Part shown: piece by piece, positions 36,801 to 48,576 of the stretch
How positions within the stretch are numbered: position 1 is the first letter of the stretch
Layout: each line of letters opens with the position of its first letter
NCBI RefSeq assembly: GCF_002234675.1
Contig: NC_019877.2
Location: forward strand, 3,751,041-3,815,040
Direction of reading: 5' to 3'
DNA length: 64,000 nucleotides
Origin: Oryzias latipes
Taxonomy: Eukaryota; Chordata; Actinopteri; Beloniformes; Adrianichthyidae
Position numbers and translations under genes: made by a program
Notes under the pieces: generated by a model
Seen by the model: the letters and a program-made list of their open reading frames with translations, nothing else
What the model was told of the DNA's origin: nothing
Databases searched by the model: none

Positions 36801-39800
36801 GTTTTAATGTGCCAGTGTTCAGGTTTGTGCTCCTTTCAAATGATTCAAACACTTATTCTGAGGTTTGAAAGTGATTTTTTTGGGTGGAATTTGACATGTG
36901 AGGGGTTCTCATAAAGTTCAAAATAAAACTAAGCTAAGTTTTAGTTACACCCCTCATGGCAAATATCTCAGACTTCTTTCTCTTTCGGCTTTTCCCATCA
37001 GGGGTCGCCACAGCGAATCATCGTCCTCCACCTCACTCTATCATGAACATCTTCTACCCTAACATTAGCCAACTTCATGTCCTCTGTTAAGACATCCATA
37101 TATCTCCTCTTTGGCCGTCCTCTTGCCCTCCTGCCAGGCAGCTCCATCTCCAACATCCTTCTACCAATATATCCACTATCCCTCCTCTGAACATGTCCAA
37201 ACCATCTCAGTCTGGCTTCTCTGACTTTGTCCCTAACACAGGCAACATGAGCCGTCCCTCTGATGTACTCGTTCCTTATCCTGTCTAACCTGGTCACTCC
37301 TAAGGAGAACCTCAACATCTTCATCTCCGCTACCTCCATCTCAGCCTCTTGTCTCTGTCTCACTGCTACCGTCTCTAACCCATAGAGCAGAGCTGGTCTC
37401 ACCACTGTCTTGTACACCTTTCCTTTGAGTCTTGCTGACACTCTTCTGTCACACAACACTCCTGACACTTTCCTCCACCCGCTCCAACCTGCCTGCACTC
37501 GCCTCTTCACCTCTTTTCCACACTCCCCATCACACTGAACTGTTGACCCCAAGTACTTAAACTCCTGCACCTTCTTCACCTCAGCCCCCTGTAACCTAAC
37601 GCTTCTACCTTGATCCCTCTCGTTCAGACACATGTATTCTGTCTTACTACGACTGACCTTCATGCCTCTTCTTTCCAGAGCAAACCTCCACCTCTCTAGC
37701 TGTTCCTCCACCTGCTCTCTACTCTCAGACTACAAAGCATTTTTGAAGCAGGAAGTCTTTTTTTTGCACTTCTGTCTTTCATGCCATTATTGTTTCTTGT
37801 GATACAAAAGGTCAACAAAGGTTTTAACCTTTTTTTTATTAAATTCTAAATTCAGTTAAGGATCAAATTAAGTGTTTCTATATGTTCCAGAGATGCACTA
37901 CAGGCATGGACTAATGAACAAAGATGATTCAAACCAAATTCAAATGATTTTTTCCCCCCTCGATCGGTAAACAACTTTTTTTTCCAGTAAGGTGTTGATA
38001 AATGCCAATTCTTTTTGGAGCAACAGTACTTTTAAGGTCTAACAAACCCTCATTTCGCAGTTAAAAAAGCTCAGTTTCTATTAGCAGCGGCAGCAGATGT
38101 TCTCTTTTATCTCCTCAGTGCGACCATTAGTGTTAACTGTAATTTCTTTTAACACATTAAGAGCTGAAGGGAAAAAACCCTGAAAATAGATCAGAGCCCA
38201 AAGAAAACCCTTCATTTCCTCCCAAACATCCAGAAATTCAATTTGCACACATCGATGCAGCTGCCTGAAGCTGCCGGGACTTTTTTTTTTTTTTTTAAGT
38301 TTAATATCTCTGTTTTCATAAAAGAGAAAACAAATTTCCAAAAAAATGTTTTTCATAGCTGGATGTCTCAGATTCATGTCAGGGTGTGGTATATACAGAC
38401 TCTTTGATGTTTTTCTGCATCTTTCTAGAATTCTTCACATCGTTTTTGCAACTTCAGGTCATTCCTTACATTCTTAGCAAAAAGTTTAGATCAATTCAAG
38501 TCTCACAGGTTAAAAAACAGAAAAATTAGATAAGATCTGTGAGAGAAATAAAGTTGAATAAAAGTCCAAAAACTCACACTTTCATATTGGCCTATATGTA
38601 CTTCAAGCCTATCCATTAGAAAAATACTACGATATAATATATAACTACTGCCTGTACACGGCTGCTGCAACAGTTGAATTTCCCAGTTTACTGACTTCTT
38701 AGGTTCCTCTGTTATCAGACACGGTTGTGTTTTTCTCATACCTGACGTGAATAAAAAAAAAAAAAACACACAATCGTGTCTTAAAGAAGTACTTAAGAAG
38801 TCAGTAAATAATACAGTTCCCAGTTTAGGATTAATAAAGTATCTTTATCTTAACCCTGGATAGCCCAAAAGCAATTTATTTCTGCTCTTTGAACGTTATT
38901 GTGACCCCCCCGAATTGGAAAATAGTAATTGCCCAGAACCTGAAATAAATAAATATTTAAATATTTAAATAACAAAAAAAAAAAAATCAAAATAAATTGA
39001 AATTTTTAAATAAAATGTTTGAATTTAAATATTAAAAAGATCAAAATAGAAAATAATAAATTTAGTTAAAAATATATAAAAGTAAAATGTAAAATATTAA
39101 AAAGATTAAAAAAGAACAAATTGAAACAAAAACAAATTGTCTTTTTGACCCAGTTTTTTTTTTCTTTTTCCTGAGGTAAAACAATCCTGCATAAAGTAAA
39201 CCCTTTGATAATCTTAAGTATAAGTGTGTAACTGAAGTGTGTAACTGAACTAAATCAATCAATGCTTTTTTTTTTATTGTGGCTATTTATGGACAAATAA
39301 AATGAATTCACGTTGTTCGTTTCAGAAATCTGCTTTCTTCGCTGTGCTTTTGTATTGTCATTACAGCTTCAAACCCCTTTTTGAAGCTTTTAGCCGTTTC
39401 ATTTTGTATTTGCTGTGTTTTTCTCCAGAACTTGGTGCATTGTGCTTTCTGTTGTGACTCTTTTCTGACCCCACTGATGTCCAAAGACACCTCAGATGAT
39501 CACAGCATCTTCATTTTTGCACCCGACTCTGACCTTTGACATCCAGACCTTCAGGGGATTGAAGGCAGGAACTGAAACTCACTGCAGATGAAGAAGTAGG
39601 AGGCTGTGCCGGTGAGGAGGACCGGGCTCCGGGCCAAGGAGCTGATCAATCCACAGATGCCTCCAAACAGCAACAGAACCAGGCTGAGGGGAAGCACTAC
39701 CACTATGGCACTGTGCATATCTGCAGGAGGAGCAGACGGTTTGTGGAGCATCAGTGGAGTTGGGGTTGCACCAAAACTGCAGATTAATGCAGAAGACTCA

Positions 39801-40132
39801 CTCAGCAAGCGCATCTCCGTCTCAGATAATCTGGAGAAATCGGTCATAAACGAGTCAACTGAATCGGTCTGCGTCCGTCCACCTGAAAGAAGAAACTGTG
39901 TTCCTGCACCAAAACAGCTCGTGCTCAAACCGCGAGGCAGAAGTTGCAGCTTACCTTCGTTGATGCGCCACAGTCCAGAGTGCGAGGTCAAATCTTCAAA
40001 GTCCGTGGCGTTCTGGGGGTTCGTTTCTATGATGTACCAATAATCGGTTCCGAGAGACGACGCCAGAAAGGCGAAGCTTAGAATCCCGCAGATGCCGGCT
40101 GAGATCACCAGCGCGCCGAAGCTCACCTTCAT
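30807..40132 (-). CDS. tmem235: TMEM235/TMEM114-family claudin-like tetraspan protein
   Basis: Exons in coding order: 39955-40132, 39802-39882, 39583-39720 and 30807-31039. The total is 630 nt, or 209 aa plus stop. These are PMP22/claudin-superfamily membrane proteins; the molecular role is poorly known. Four membrane segments: ALVISAGICGILSFAFLA, AIVVVLPLSLVLLLFGGICG, LLTGTASYFFICSLLTL and WLSYALELLAGVLLLA. The first loop holds GTDYWYIIE and SHSGLWRI, the family hallmark. SHSGLWRI-x-EG, IVVLPLSLVLL and the YSHxAxAET stretch favour TMEM235 over TMEM114. The frame is open 23 codons further upstream, but the Met at 40132 aligns with family starts. Intron 3 is 8.5 kb and holds Rep-A and Rep-B copies, a Harbinger-like element and an RTE LINE. 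birc5 lies just upstream on the same strand, as in human 17q25.3. Confidence 0.92.
31213..31458 (+). mobile_element. Rep-B copy 2, internally deleted
   Basis: Begins TAAAGATCCCCTATGATCAT and ends GAGTGGGTCTTTA, with the shared GTCCTCCATCATCAGAAAAATGCC before the right end. The middle of the element is missing. It lies in tmem235 intron 3. Confidence 0.7.
33840..35300 (-). repeat. Rep-A copy 2, split by a Harbinger-like element
   Basis: Inverted relative to the other copies. Parts are 33840-34042 and 34732-35300, about 770 bp together, making this one of the two longest copies. It contains an exact DR1, AGGTCAAAGGTCA, at 34929-34941. The start of the unit (read on the minus strand) is TTTTTATTCTGTCCCACATT, and the end is AATGGTTGCTATGGAGATA. 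The middle is the insertion at 34043-34728. Confidence 0.75.
34043..34728. mobile_element. PIF/Harbinger-type miniature transposon
   Basis: Long imperfect inverted repeats begin AGGCCCGTACACACCGGGAC and end GTCCCGGTGTGAACAGGCCT. A TTA target duplication flanks it (34040-34042 and 34729-34731), as expected for this superfamily. Internally it has further inverted GGCGTT/AACGCC and TTCGCC/GGCGAA blocks. It has no transposase and is 686 bp long. Confidence 0.88.
36975..37722 (-). mobile_element. RTE-clade LINE, 5'-truncated, recent
   Basis: Flanked by exact 9-bp duplications TCTCAGACT (36966-36974 and 37723-37731). The 3' end (low coordinates) carries the RTE-type GGCTTTTCCCATCAGGGGTCG sequence and a TCTTT tail. 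The single open frame inside covers nearly all of it. The exact duplications and open frame point to a young insertion in tmem235 intron 3. Confidence 0.92.
36998..37711 (-). pseudogene. RTE reverse transcriptase, C-terminal 237 aa only
   Basis: An open frame reads MEEQLERWRFALERRGMKVS, FKYLGSTVQCDGE, RPALLYGLETVAV, EMKMLRFSLGVTRLDRIRNEYI and RWFGHVQRRD to the end GDP. This is the thumb and C-terminal part of RTE/BovB-type ORF2. The endonuclease and the catalytic palm are absent, so it is not functional by itself. No stop or frameshift occurs in what remains. Confidence 0.9.
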
Positions 40133-40580
40133 CCTGCGCGCGCGGAGGTCCGTGCGTAAAGATCGGTCCGTATCCAAAATTTGAACCGCCGAGACGCTCA
40201 AAACAAAACGCTAGAGAGAAAAAACGAGCACGCGCTTCTTATGATTTAAATTCTGAGAGAAAGATGTGGAAACATCCTCAGGCTTCACTCAAATGACAGG
40301 AGCAGCTGCAGAGAAGTCAGTTTGGGAGGGACGCACGCGAGCCGCGCATGGATGGAGCACGTGTCAATGTTTTTGGAACATCTTTATTTATACCGTAATA
40401 ATAACAATAAAAACGAACAGTTTTAAAAAAGAAACAAATATCAGTAAAATGCGATGAATAAAAATCATTCAGGATATTTATATACAACACAACAAAGAGG
40501 ACAAAAAAAATCATAAACGGGAATCACTGCACTGACAGCCGTTTTCTTTTGAACCCCCTTCTCCTTCCTCCACTCCAGTG

Positions 40581-42234
40581 TCACTCTTCTCCTCTGGCTG
40601 TCTTGATGATCTTCTCTCGCCTCACTTTGGCTGCCTCCTCAAACTTGGTGATGGCTTCAATGCACCTTTTTTTCTATGGGAAAAATGATTGTTACTATAA
40701 TAGCAGAAGACTGCTCGTCTCATTAGGAGACATTACATTTTCTTAAGGAATTATTCTGCTAGTCATCAGTTTTGGATTATTAAAAAACAAAAATCTATAG
40801 AATATTTAGAAATGTGCCCTAAGAAGTCATGGAACCCCATTCAAACATACGGTGATAATTTTGTCTTTCTCCTTTTGGAGTTTGAAGAATTCTTCCATAG
40901 TCAGGTCCTCAACGTTTTTGGTTAAAGAGATGAAGCTGCAGGAAGGTGCGTGAGATTTGTGCTCCTTCCTGTCAAAAAAAAAAAAAAAAACAACACAAAA
41001 AAATAAATAAATAAACAGATGCTTGATGTATGAACCCACAAACGACAAAAGGTTATCATTAAAGGACGACTGACTTGCAAAAGTTACCTGTAAATGTCTA
41101 GAACTGTTTCCGGAGAGAAGAAGAACTTCTAACATTAAATAATAAACAAAAGTCCACACATGTCTGCTTTTCTCTATGTACATTTTTAACTTTCAGGCAG
41201 CTGATGGCGTTTTCTCTACATAGATACATAAACAGATGCAGCTGCATAAAACTCACTGTGGGTCGTCGTCTGGCTCCCAGCCCTCCAGCTCTTTGAGGCA
41301 GAAGAAACACATGGCGATGTCTGGGCTGTTGTCTGAGGGCGTGTGGACAAAGCCAGCTCTGGCCATCTACAAGAGAAAACACGCCGGGAGTTTCACTTCT
41401 AAACATGCAGTCTTTCAATTAAATATGTCAGTTTTTACACTTATAGGAATCAGGAATCTTTATTGTCATTTTATCACATGATAAAACAACATTAGGTTCT
41501 CTGGTCCCGGGCCAGCCGTTTAGTGAGACACGAATAAATCATATAAATATGATACGGTGTGGTTCCTGTTGAGTATTGCACAGAGAATATGTTATAGTAA
41601 AGCAATAGCATTATAGAAATTTTGTTTTGAGGCAACAATTGACTAAAACGGCAATTTGTCCCAAGTAATTCCCTGTAGTTATCAATATTTTGAGCATAAC
41701 ATCCTCTGCTGCTTTGAGTAAAATGCCTTTTTCCAGGATACAGGAAATGAACAAGAAAACATTTCAAAATAAAAGGTGATAACCAGGAACCCAAAGATTA
41801 ACTTTATAGTTGACTATAAAATAGCTTAATAAAGTGAGTTAAGCATCACAGTTTTGAAAGGCTTTACTTTATTATTATTTTTAAATTAAAATAAAGTAAA
41901 TTACAATGGATGGGTTTCAACAATGCCTCCCGCTGTATGACTGTAGAGATTAAGCTTTAAATTTCTGTGACATTTTACCAAATGATGAACTTATTCTAAC
42001 GTATAGTTGAAGGTTTGTGAACGACAAAATTTAAACTTTACAGTAAATTGCGTTGTTTTGAAACCTGTCAGCTAGCATGGCCTGTTTCGTTGCTTACGGA
42101 CTAAACACGAAAGGCTTCTATTCACTCACGTTCTCCGGGGTGCAGGTGCAGTCTTTGTCGAAAGGCCAATTTTCAAAGGTTTTCAATCTGTTTTCAAAAA
42201 GATACATTTTATCTTCCTCGTTAAACGGGTCCAT
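40581..42234 (-). CDS. birc5: Survivin (BIRC5), chromosomal passenger/IAP protein
   Basis: Exons in coding order: 42130-42234, 41257-41366, 40851-40968 and 40581-40673. The total is 426 nt, giving 141 aa (human 142). Survivin joins INCENP, borealin and Aurora B in the chromosomal passenger complex and limits apoptosis. The BIR domain is complete: [21 protein letters not shown] (with the Thr that corresponds to human Thr34), and the zinc ligands CFFC...EHKSHAPSC. The long C-terminal helix [18 protein letters not shown] follows. The fourth exon begins with seven A residues directly after TAG, in phase 0. An AATAAA on this strand lies at 40383-40388. Its promoter is shared with faap100. Which teleost paralogue (a or b) this is cannot be settled here. 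Confidence 0.97.
41445..41770 (-). repeat. Possible LINE tail in birc5 intron 1
   Basis: The motif AGGAATCTTTATTGTCATTTTATCACATG resembles, in reverse, the AATAAAG-ended tails of fish LINEs. No coding part was recognised in this 763-bp intron. Confidence 0.3.
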
Positions 42235-42717
42235 CGTCTTTTATGCCAGACTCTAACTCTTGAACTAACAACAAGATCTCCCAAAAATGTTGCTAAGCTA
42301 GAGGGCGTTTTTAAATTTCAGCGGTTGGGAACGTCGGCTGTTTTGATTGGCGGATGAACGTCACATGTCTTCTGGTTTCCGCTTTCATTTTTTTTTTAAT
42401 TTTGTTGCTGTTGAAAAGTCTAAATAAGAAAAACATGGAACTTTACCATTGATTTTTCTGTGGTATATTTTAGGATACATTGAAAATTTTAATATATTTG
42501 ATGAATCTGTTTGAAAAAGTACAGTATAAAAAAAGTGCTTCCGGTGTTGATGGGTAATGTAGTTAGCGTGCTTTTTGTTAAAAATGTGACGCGCGTAACT
42601 TTCTCCGCCTTCCTGCACCGCTTCTTAAAACTCGTTTTTGCTGTTTTTGTGTCGCTCTTAACCTAATTTAGAAAAACATGGACTTAAAGCGTCACTTTAG
42701 TCTTGCATTTTGTTAAA
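42235..42717. promoter_or_regulatory. birc5/faap100 bidirectional promoter region
   Basis: The two ATGs are 483 bp apart and point away from each other. Facing birc5, TTTAAA at 42310-42315 is one of the accepted CHR elements of cell-cycle genes, about 76 bp before the birc5 ATG. GATTGGCGG at 42345-42353 holds an inverted CCAAT box. Both fit the G2/M control known for survivin (NF-Y and DREAM/MuvB). Repeat-free sequence across the gap supports a shared promoter (inference). Confidence 0.55.
42678..42716 (+). CDS. Short upstream ORF of faap100, 12 codons
   Basis: ATG GAC TTA ... TGT TAA encodes MDLKRHFSLAFC and stops one base before the faap100 ATG (TAA-A-ATG). Such close spacing would allow limited reinitiation. 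It matters only if transcription starts upstream of 42678, which the sequence does not show. Confidence 0.4.
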   Translation: MDLKRHFSLAFC

Positions 42718-45700
42718 ATGGAAGGACGCTGCGCTGTTGACACCTGGACCGAGTTTGGGTTTTTGAGAGCATCAAACACCCCGAAGGTAAAGCTCGTGGT
42801 CGGGACACACGTAGTCGTCTGCACTGGAGATGAGGAGGTGTATGTTTTTAATGTTCAGGACAAGAGATTCGCGGTGGGTCCTATGGTTAAAAGTTTTAGT
42901 GTTTGTCTGTTTTATTTTTGTAAACATGTCTTTTGTTTTGCAGGCAGTTCTCCAGTTTCCGGAAGGAGTGGTTGATCTGATTGAGAGCCATGACAAACAT
43001 CTTCTGGTTGCATGTTGCAGTGGAGTCTATTGTGTTGATTTGCAGCCTCTGTTAGTCAGGTGGGGGCTTTTATTCTGTCCCCCATTAGTTCTGGACTGCA
43101 AGGACCGGATTGATTTAGCAATTCTTATTTCTTACTTCGCATTTGAGCAAAAAACTTCACCCAACCGCATAATCAACATGGGTGAAAATTAATTTTGGGC
43201 ATAAGTGAACGACCTCCCCAAAAAACAATAACATCAAAGAGGGTAAAACCCTAAAAGAAAAAAATAAATAAACGTATTGTATGATATACAATATGAACAT
43301 GTTAGGAATGTGGGCATGGTTAACAAAAAAACCTCCGTTGCCAAGGAAATCCAAAAATTTACTTTAGCCGATTCTTCTAAAAATTACATAGACATATTGG
43401 TTACCCCTGGCCGACCAAAAAATAACATGGTTGCTATGTGGATAAAGCCAACAGAAAAGCCGCCATTTTTAAATTAAAAGTGGGGTGGCCAGGTTGCACC
43501 TTAATTAGATGTGCATTGTCATATCCTCATGTAGATTGATTCCACTTGATTCATATTTCTCCTTTTACCTTCGCAGGCCTCACGGCTCCTCCGCATCCTC
43601 AGATCCAGCCGAGCTGAAAATCTCCTCTGAGTTCTGTGTGCTGGGCGGACGTGGTCTGTCGTCGCTGCTCCTGGTCGGCCCTTTGCTCCTCACTCTCGGC
43701 CAGAGAAATACGTCCTGGTTGTTGACTTTGTATAAAACCGCTCAACAAAAGCAGCCCGGCAGCTATGAGATGCTCCGCTCCTTCAGTCTGCCGCGGCTCT
43801 CGCCGGTTTCACAGGGCAGCGCTAAGACAGAACACACAAGGAGGTCTCTGCTGATCTGTGTCCATTCTGGGCGTCCTACACTTCCTGTACCCAGTGGTTC
43901 ACACTTAACACATAGACAGTTCGGCATCGAACCTGTCCTCTTTAAACTTTTATTTGGAGTTGACGCTGCTCTGGCCAAATCACCGGTTGTAATTTGGGGC
44001 CTGCCCGATGGACGTCTATGTTTCCTCCCTCTACACCTTTCCGGGTCTCAGATACGGGTCCTCCACAGCCTGGAGCAGCCAGTCGCCTTCGTTGGAGCAT
44101 CGGTTGTTAGTGAGACGGACCCGGGGCAGGCACAGTGTTTGGTGGCGGTGGGTGAAAGAGGCAGGGTGGTTCTGATCAGGACGGACAGGAGCGGGCCGGA
44201 GACGGGCGGCAGTACTGCTGGATTTGCTGAGCGGTGTGTGCCAGGGCCTGTGAAGTGTTGCTGCGTGGATAACAACCGTCTGTACTACAGCACCGGGTCA
44301 GACCTGCTCACATTAAATCTGCTGGGATCCTCTGGAAGACAGGATGCTGCGGTCCAAATCCCCACCAGTCTAAACGTGTGCAGAGTCATCGCCTTGGCTG
44401 TACATACATGCAATGAAGCAGGTAAGAGAAACTGTATAGAATTCACTTTCAATCAGATTTACAGTTTTTTTGTGACCCCACGTGTTGTCGTGTCCCACAG
44501 CAATCCTGGACTAAAGGACCAGATCTTTTCACAGTTTTTCATTTTTAACTTTTAGCAAAAAGTTTACCCAGCAGGAGAGACTTTCCCAAAAAAAAGTTTA
44601 AAACTCTCTAATAAAGCCAAAACACGCATATCAGAGTTATTAAAATTACTATGGGATGGCCAAAGGACTCAGGTTTAGGTAGCAAATTGAAAAATTTGGC
44701 GATTTTGATATTTTTTCAGAATAGAATTTCACACACGTCACCACGTAAAGTCCACAGCCAAAGTTACATTAACCTTTGACCTCAGGGAGGAAGCTGGCAT
44801 CTTGAATTAAAAAAAACAATTACCTTTGTGGATTTTTTCTAGGGATTTTGAGCATCATTGGAAAGCTACCTGGGGAAGAAATGTTGGTTTTGAAGTTTTT
44901 AGATTTTGAATGGCGTTAGCATGAAAAACGCCGTTCCTCTGTTGGTAGCACTTTTTTTTTTTTACCAGAATGTTGTGAAAATGTAGGACATGAATCCTTG
45001 GCTCAAGCTGAACAAAGCGATACGAAATATGCTATGACCATATTAGAAATGGAGGCATGGTTAACAAAAAACCTCAGTTGCCAAGGAAATCCAAAATATT
45101 ACTTTTGCAGATTCTTCTAAAAATGACATCGATCTGTTCGTCTCCCCCAGGCGACTAAAAACTAAAATGGTTGCTATGGAGATAAAAACAGAAAAGTTGC
45201 CATTAAAGAAAATGTTTTTTAAATGAACTTGCCACATTCCGTTTTGCTGGGGCAGAAAGTGAGTGAGGGGTGTGTAGTAGCCGCTCAGCCAGTGAGAGTG
45301 GGTGTGTGTGTGGGTGGCGTCTGTGGGTCACACAACGCCACTCATGACTTTACGACTTCTTCTAACCTTGATAACTATTGTTGAATCTTTACATTAAAGT
45401 TCCTCGCTTCTCCAGGTGAAGTTCAGCTGATAGGACTGTCTGACAGAGGGACGCTTTCGGGGATTAAATTACCCAACGGTGAACAGGAAGTGGGGATGTC
45501 CAAACTTCATGCCTCGCAGGTCGGCCGCAGTGTAAGGGACCTTTTGTCCGCCATAGGAGATATTTGTGAAAGGTATACCAACAAGCTTGGTTTTACTTGT
45601 ACTTTTCTGTTTTAGTCAAAATGTCACCGAGATGAAGCAAAACAAACTTTCAATTAGCTTTAAAGCCAGAAGATGTTATTAAACGTTTTATTTTTTATTT

Positions 45701-48576
45701 TTTATCACAGCTAATGTTAATTTTTTGTTCCAAAGCTCTGATTGTTGTCTTGCACAAAAAAAACTGATTTATATCTTGACGTTTTTATTCTTTTCTTTTT
45801 ACCCTAATGCAAATATTGAACATCTAAAGACGCTTTTTGGGGAAAACAAACTGAAACATTCACACGTGTTGATTTCTTTTCAACTCTTATATTAAACAAC
45901 AATATTTTTGCTTCTTTTTCAGAGCATCTGCACTGAAAACGGTCATCAAATCCCAAAAATTAACGCTCAAGCGGCTAAATCAGGTCGTCAACACTTGTTT
46001 CTTGCTGAAATCCCCCGAGGAGCATCTTCCAACCGAAGAGAAGCCGATCAGATGTTGTGCCACAGTCGACTGGAGCAGACTGCTTCTAAAGGACTCTTTG
46101 AATCTCACGTGCGTCTTGGAAAACTCAAGTTCTTGCACTCTGGAGCGAGGATGGACTCTGTGCATCAGCGTCTGTCCTCTTTCTTGTTCACCCGTAGAAG
46201 CAGAGTCCTCAAATTTCACTTTCCCGATCCTCAATCTGTCTCCAGGAGGAGCGTTGGAAGTGTCCGTGCCGGTTGCAGCTGCAGGTGGCGCCGCCTTCCC
46301 CTTGACGGTGAACTGTTCGCTTGCCTTCTCCCTCTTGGGTGTCCTGGAAGAGCAGGAACTGGAGAGCTTTGCTGGCTTGCAGAGCAGTTTTTTCACCTTC
46401 TCCTTGAATTCCCTGACAGTGGACTGGTTGCACGCTTTGCAAGTGATCGGGCCCACGGCTGCGCAGAGATCACGCGCAACAACCGATGCCGTCCAGGCGT
46501 TTCTTAGCTCACGCCAAATGAAGCGGCGCCAAGGACCAGACGGAGGCGGAGAGAGCTCCGCCGTGTACTCTGCATGCGTTTGGGTGTCACTAGAGTTACT
46601 GAGGGACACGCTGAGGACAAGGATGTTGGGCTTGGGCACCAGTGAAGAAGAGTCTGCCTCCATCTCTCTGTCTCTTCTCAACTGGCTGTTATTTGAGAGT
46701 CATGGAGGAGTGAAGATGGGGCGCAGAGGAGATCAGGATGGCACGAGCAGCTCAGAGGTTCACGCACGTTCTCCTAACGAAGCCACAGTCAAGCTGAGCG
46801 TCAAAGAGGTGAGCCTGCCCTCACGGTGTCTCCTGCATGATCGATCCGCTCCTTCTCAAACGCTGCTCATCTGTTCTCCAGGTGAACGAGGAGAACTCTG
46901 TTAAGGAAGCCCACGTAGAAGTTCAGATTGAGAGCTCGTCTGTAGCGGCGGTGTGTGGCCTGCGTCACGCTGTGCTGCGGCGTTTGCAGGTACATTATTC
47001 AGACGACGCACAAATCCACAGAGAGGAGTGTTTGTAAAACTGCAAATCCCAACGCCACCAAACACGCTGGACGGAGGCCGCCGGGACTAAAGGAGTGCAA
47101 GTTTTCCTGCTAATCCATAGTTTTCAAAGCGATATTACCACCTTTAGTCTTGACGTTGGTGCAGAAGGGCTTCTTTTAAAAAATAGCTGTTATGCTATTT
47201 GTTTATTTTTTTATCTTCTGAATTTTTTTGGGAATCAGGCGGTCAAGTCTGCCCTATTAAATCTGTCCACAGAAGCTGGTCATCGTCGAAGAAAATGTGA
47301 GGCTTCAGTTTGGTTCCTCCCACAGTTTAGTAGTTCTTATTAAATATTCTAATCCCTCCAGATTATCATCAAGTTGCCCTCATCATGCTGAAATGTCCTA
47401 CTCGTATTCTTGGCAATAGTTTTTCCAATTCAATTTTATCTATATAGCCCAATATTACAACACAGTTGTCCCAACGGGCTTCTTGTATCTGAAAGCACGG
47501 TCTTACTCTTTTCTGTAGAGTTTGTTGGCGATGGTTCCCGTGGAAACGGCTGCAGCCAAAATGGTCCAGATTTCGGATTTAAAATCAGCGCTTCAAAGGG
47601 CTGAGGTAAGACTTCACACTGCCAGGTCAAGTCTGCAACCACAACCAAAGTTTTTTTGACCTTTGACCTAGGGGAACAGGCAGTCATCTTGAATTTTCTT
47701 TAAAAAAAAACTACCTTTAGAGCCTGCTAAAAATTTAAACTCCTCCTTGGGATTTCGATCGAATGCCTTCTAACTCCACGCTCACAACATGCGTGTTTCC
47801 CTGTTGTAGGCATTGAACATTGAGACAATTCCACACATGAATCCTCGGCTCAAGTTGAAGGAAATAATATGACATAAGATATGAACATATTAGGAATGTG
47901 GGCGTGAAAATCCTACGCTGCCAAGGAAGAGCAAAACTTTACTTTTGCCAATTTTTCTAAAAATTGCATTGACGTGTTCGTCACCCCCAGGCAACCAAAA
48001 AGTAAAATGGTTGCTATGGCGATAAAACCAACTGTAAGCTGCAATCTTGAAAAAAAGATTAATTTGGTGCAGCTCTGACCTGGGGGGCAGAGGCAAAAGA
48101 TGGGGGTCGAAAGGGGCCGGGCAGCGTTTGTTAAACACCATTTGCAGCTTAAATATTAACGGCTGTTTTTCTTTTCTTTTTTATATACTTATCTTTTGTT
48201 TTTTTGTTCTAGTGTTTGTGATTTTATGCCGTTATTAGTTTGGACATGAAATCTGTGAAACTGAAGTGTGAAAGTTTGATTTTTAAACCATATTGCCATT
48301 TTAAACTCTCCTTTGATCAAGTTTTTCTTCACTCATTTCTCTTAAATATTCCTTAAATGTGTCGCTGCACCAGAAGGAGACCAATGTCTGCCTTTTTTTT
48401 TTGTTTTACTCCAGAACTGTCACAAACCTGAGAAATGTTATTTCTCCTCCTATAATCAGATTCAGCAGAGCGGAATCTCAGAAGCTCTCAGCTCAGACGT
48501 GTCCTCCGCTCAGATGAACCCGTTTCTTCTGGACGTTTACCAGAAGCTCAGAGAGAACCGCCTCCTCATGATTTAA
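42718..48576 (+). CDS. faap100: FAAP100, Fanconi anemia core complex protein
   Basis: Exons: 42718-42873, 42944-43059, 43577-44421, 45416-45572, 45923-46808, 46882-46989, 47519-47605 and 48460-48576. The total is 2472 nt, giving 823 aa (human 881). FAAP100 forms a subcomplex with FANCB and FANCL that drives FANCD2/FANCI monoubiquitination in crosslink repair, in the nucleus. Blocks shared with human: KLLFGVDAALAKSPVVIWGL (LLFGADATLLQSPVVLCGL), the LVAVGERGRVVLI strand, CVPGPVKCC, VLENSSSCTLERGWTLCI, VEVQIESSS and the C-terminal VYQKLRENRLLMI. The N-terminal half is a beta-propeller-like domain; the helical part near ERASALKTVIKSQKLTLKRLN follows. Rep-A copies sit in introns 2, 3 and 7. The 233-aa minus-strand frame over exon 5 is a shadow. 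AATAAA lies at 48677. Confidence 0.95.
43065..43470 (+). repeat. Rep-A copy 3 (faap100 intron 2)
   Basis: Similarity to copy 2 begins at CTTTTATTCTGTCCC, within about five bases of the exon 2 donor at 43060, and runs to AACATGGTTGCTATG. The central part containing the DR1 is missing. Confidence 0.7.
44440..45205 (+). repeat. Rep-A copy 4 (faap100 intron 3)
   Basis: A long copy from GTGTCCCACAGCAATCCTGG to AAAATGGTTGCTATGGAGAT. Its DR1 (TAACCTTTGACCT, 44770-44782) has one mismatch. The left limit is approximate. Beyond it a GT-rich stretch (45240-45330) precedes exon 4. Confidence 0.7.
47610..48060 (+). repeat. Rep-A copy 5 (faap100 intron 7)
   Basis: Starts within about ten bases of the exon 7 donor (47606), with CAGGTCAAGTCTGCAACCAC, and ends AAAATGGTTGCTATGGCGAT. 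An exact DR1 (TGACCTTTGACCT) lies at 47657-47669. As in copy 1, the first part of the unit is absent. Confidence 0.72.

Noticed and set aside
39606-40043. 145-aa open frame on the plus strand
   Set aside because: It is antisense across tmem235 exons 1-3 and their introns; no homology.
39551-40201. 216-aa continuous frame as an intronless tmem235 protein
   Set aside because: It reads through two introns with good splice sites and includes non-homologous stretches; the four-exon model restores family alignment.
45980-46681. 233-aa open frame on the minus strand
   Set aside because: It is antisense to faap100 exon 5, whose plus-strand frame has clear protein homology; the minus product resembles nothing known.
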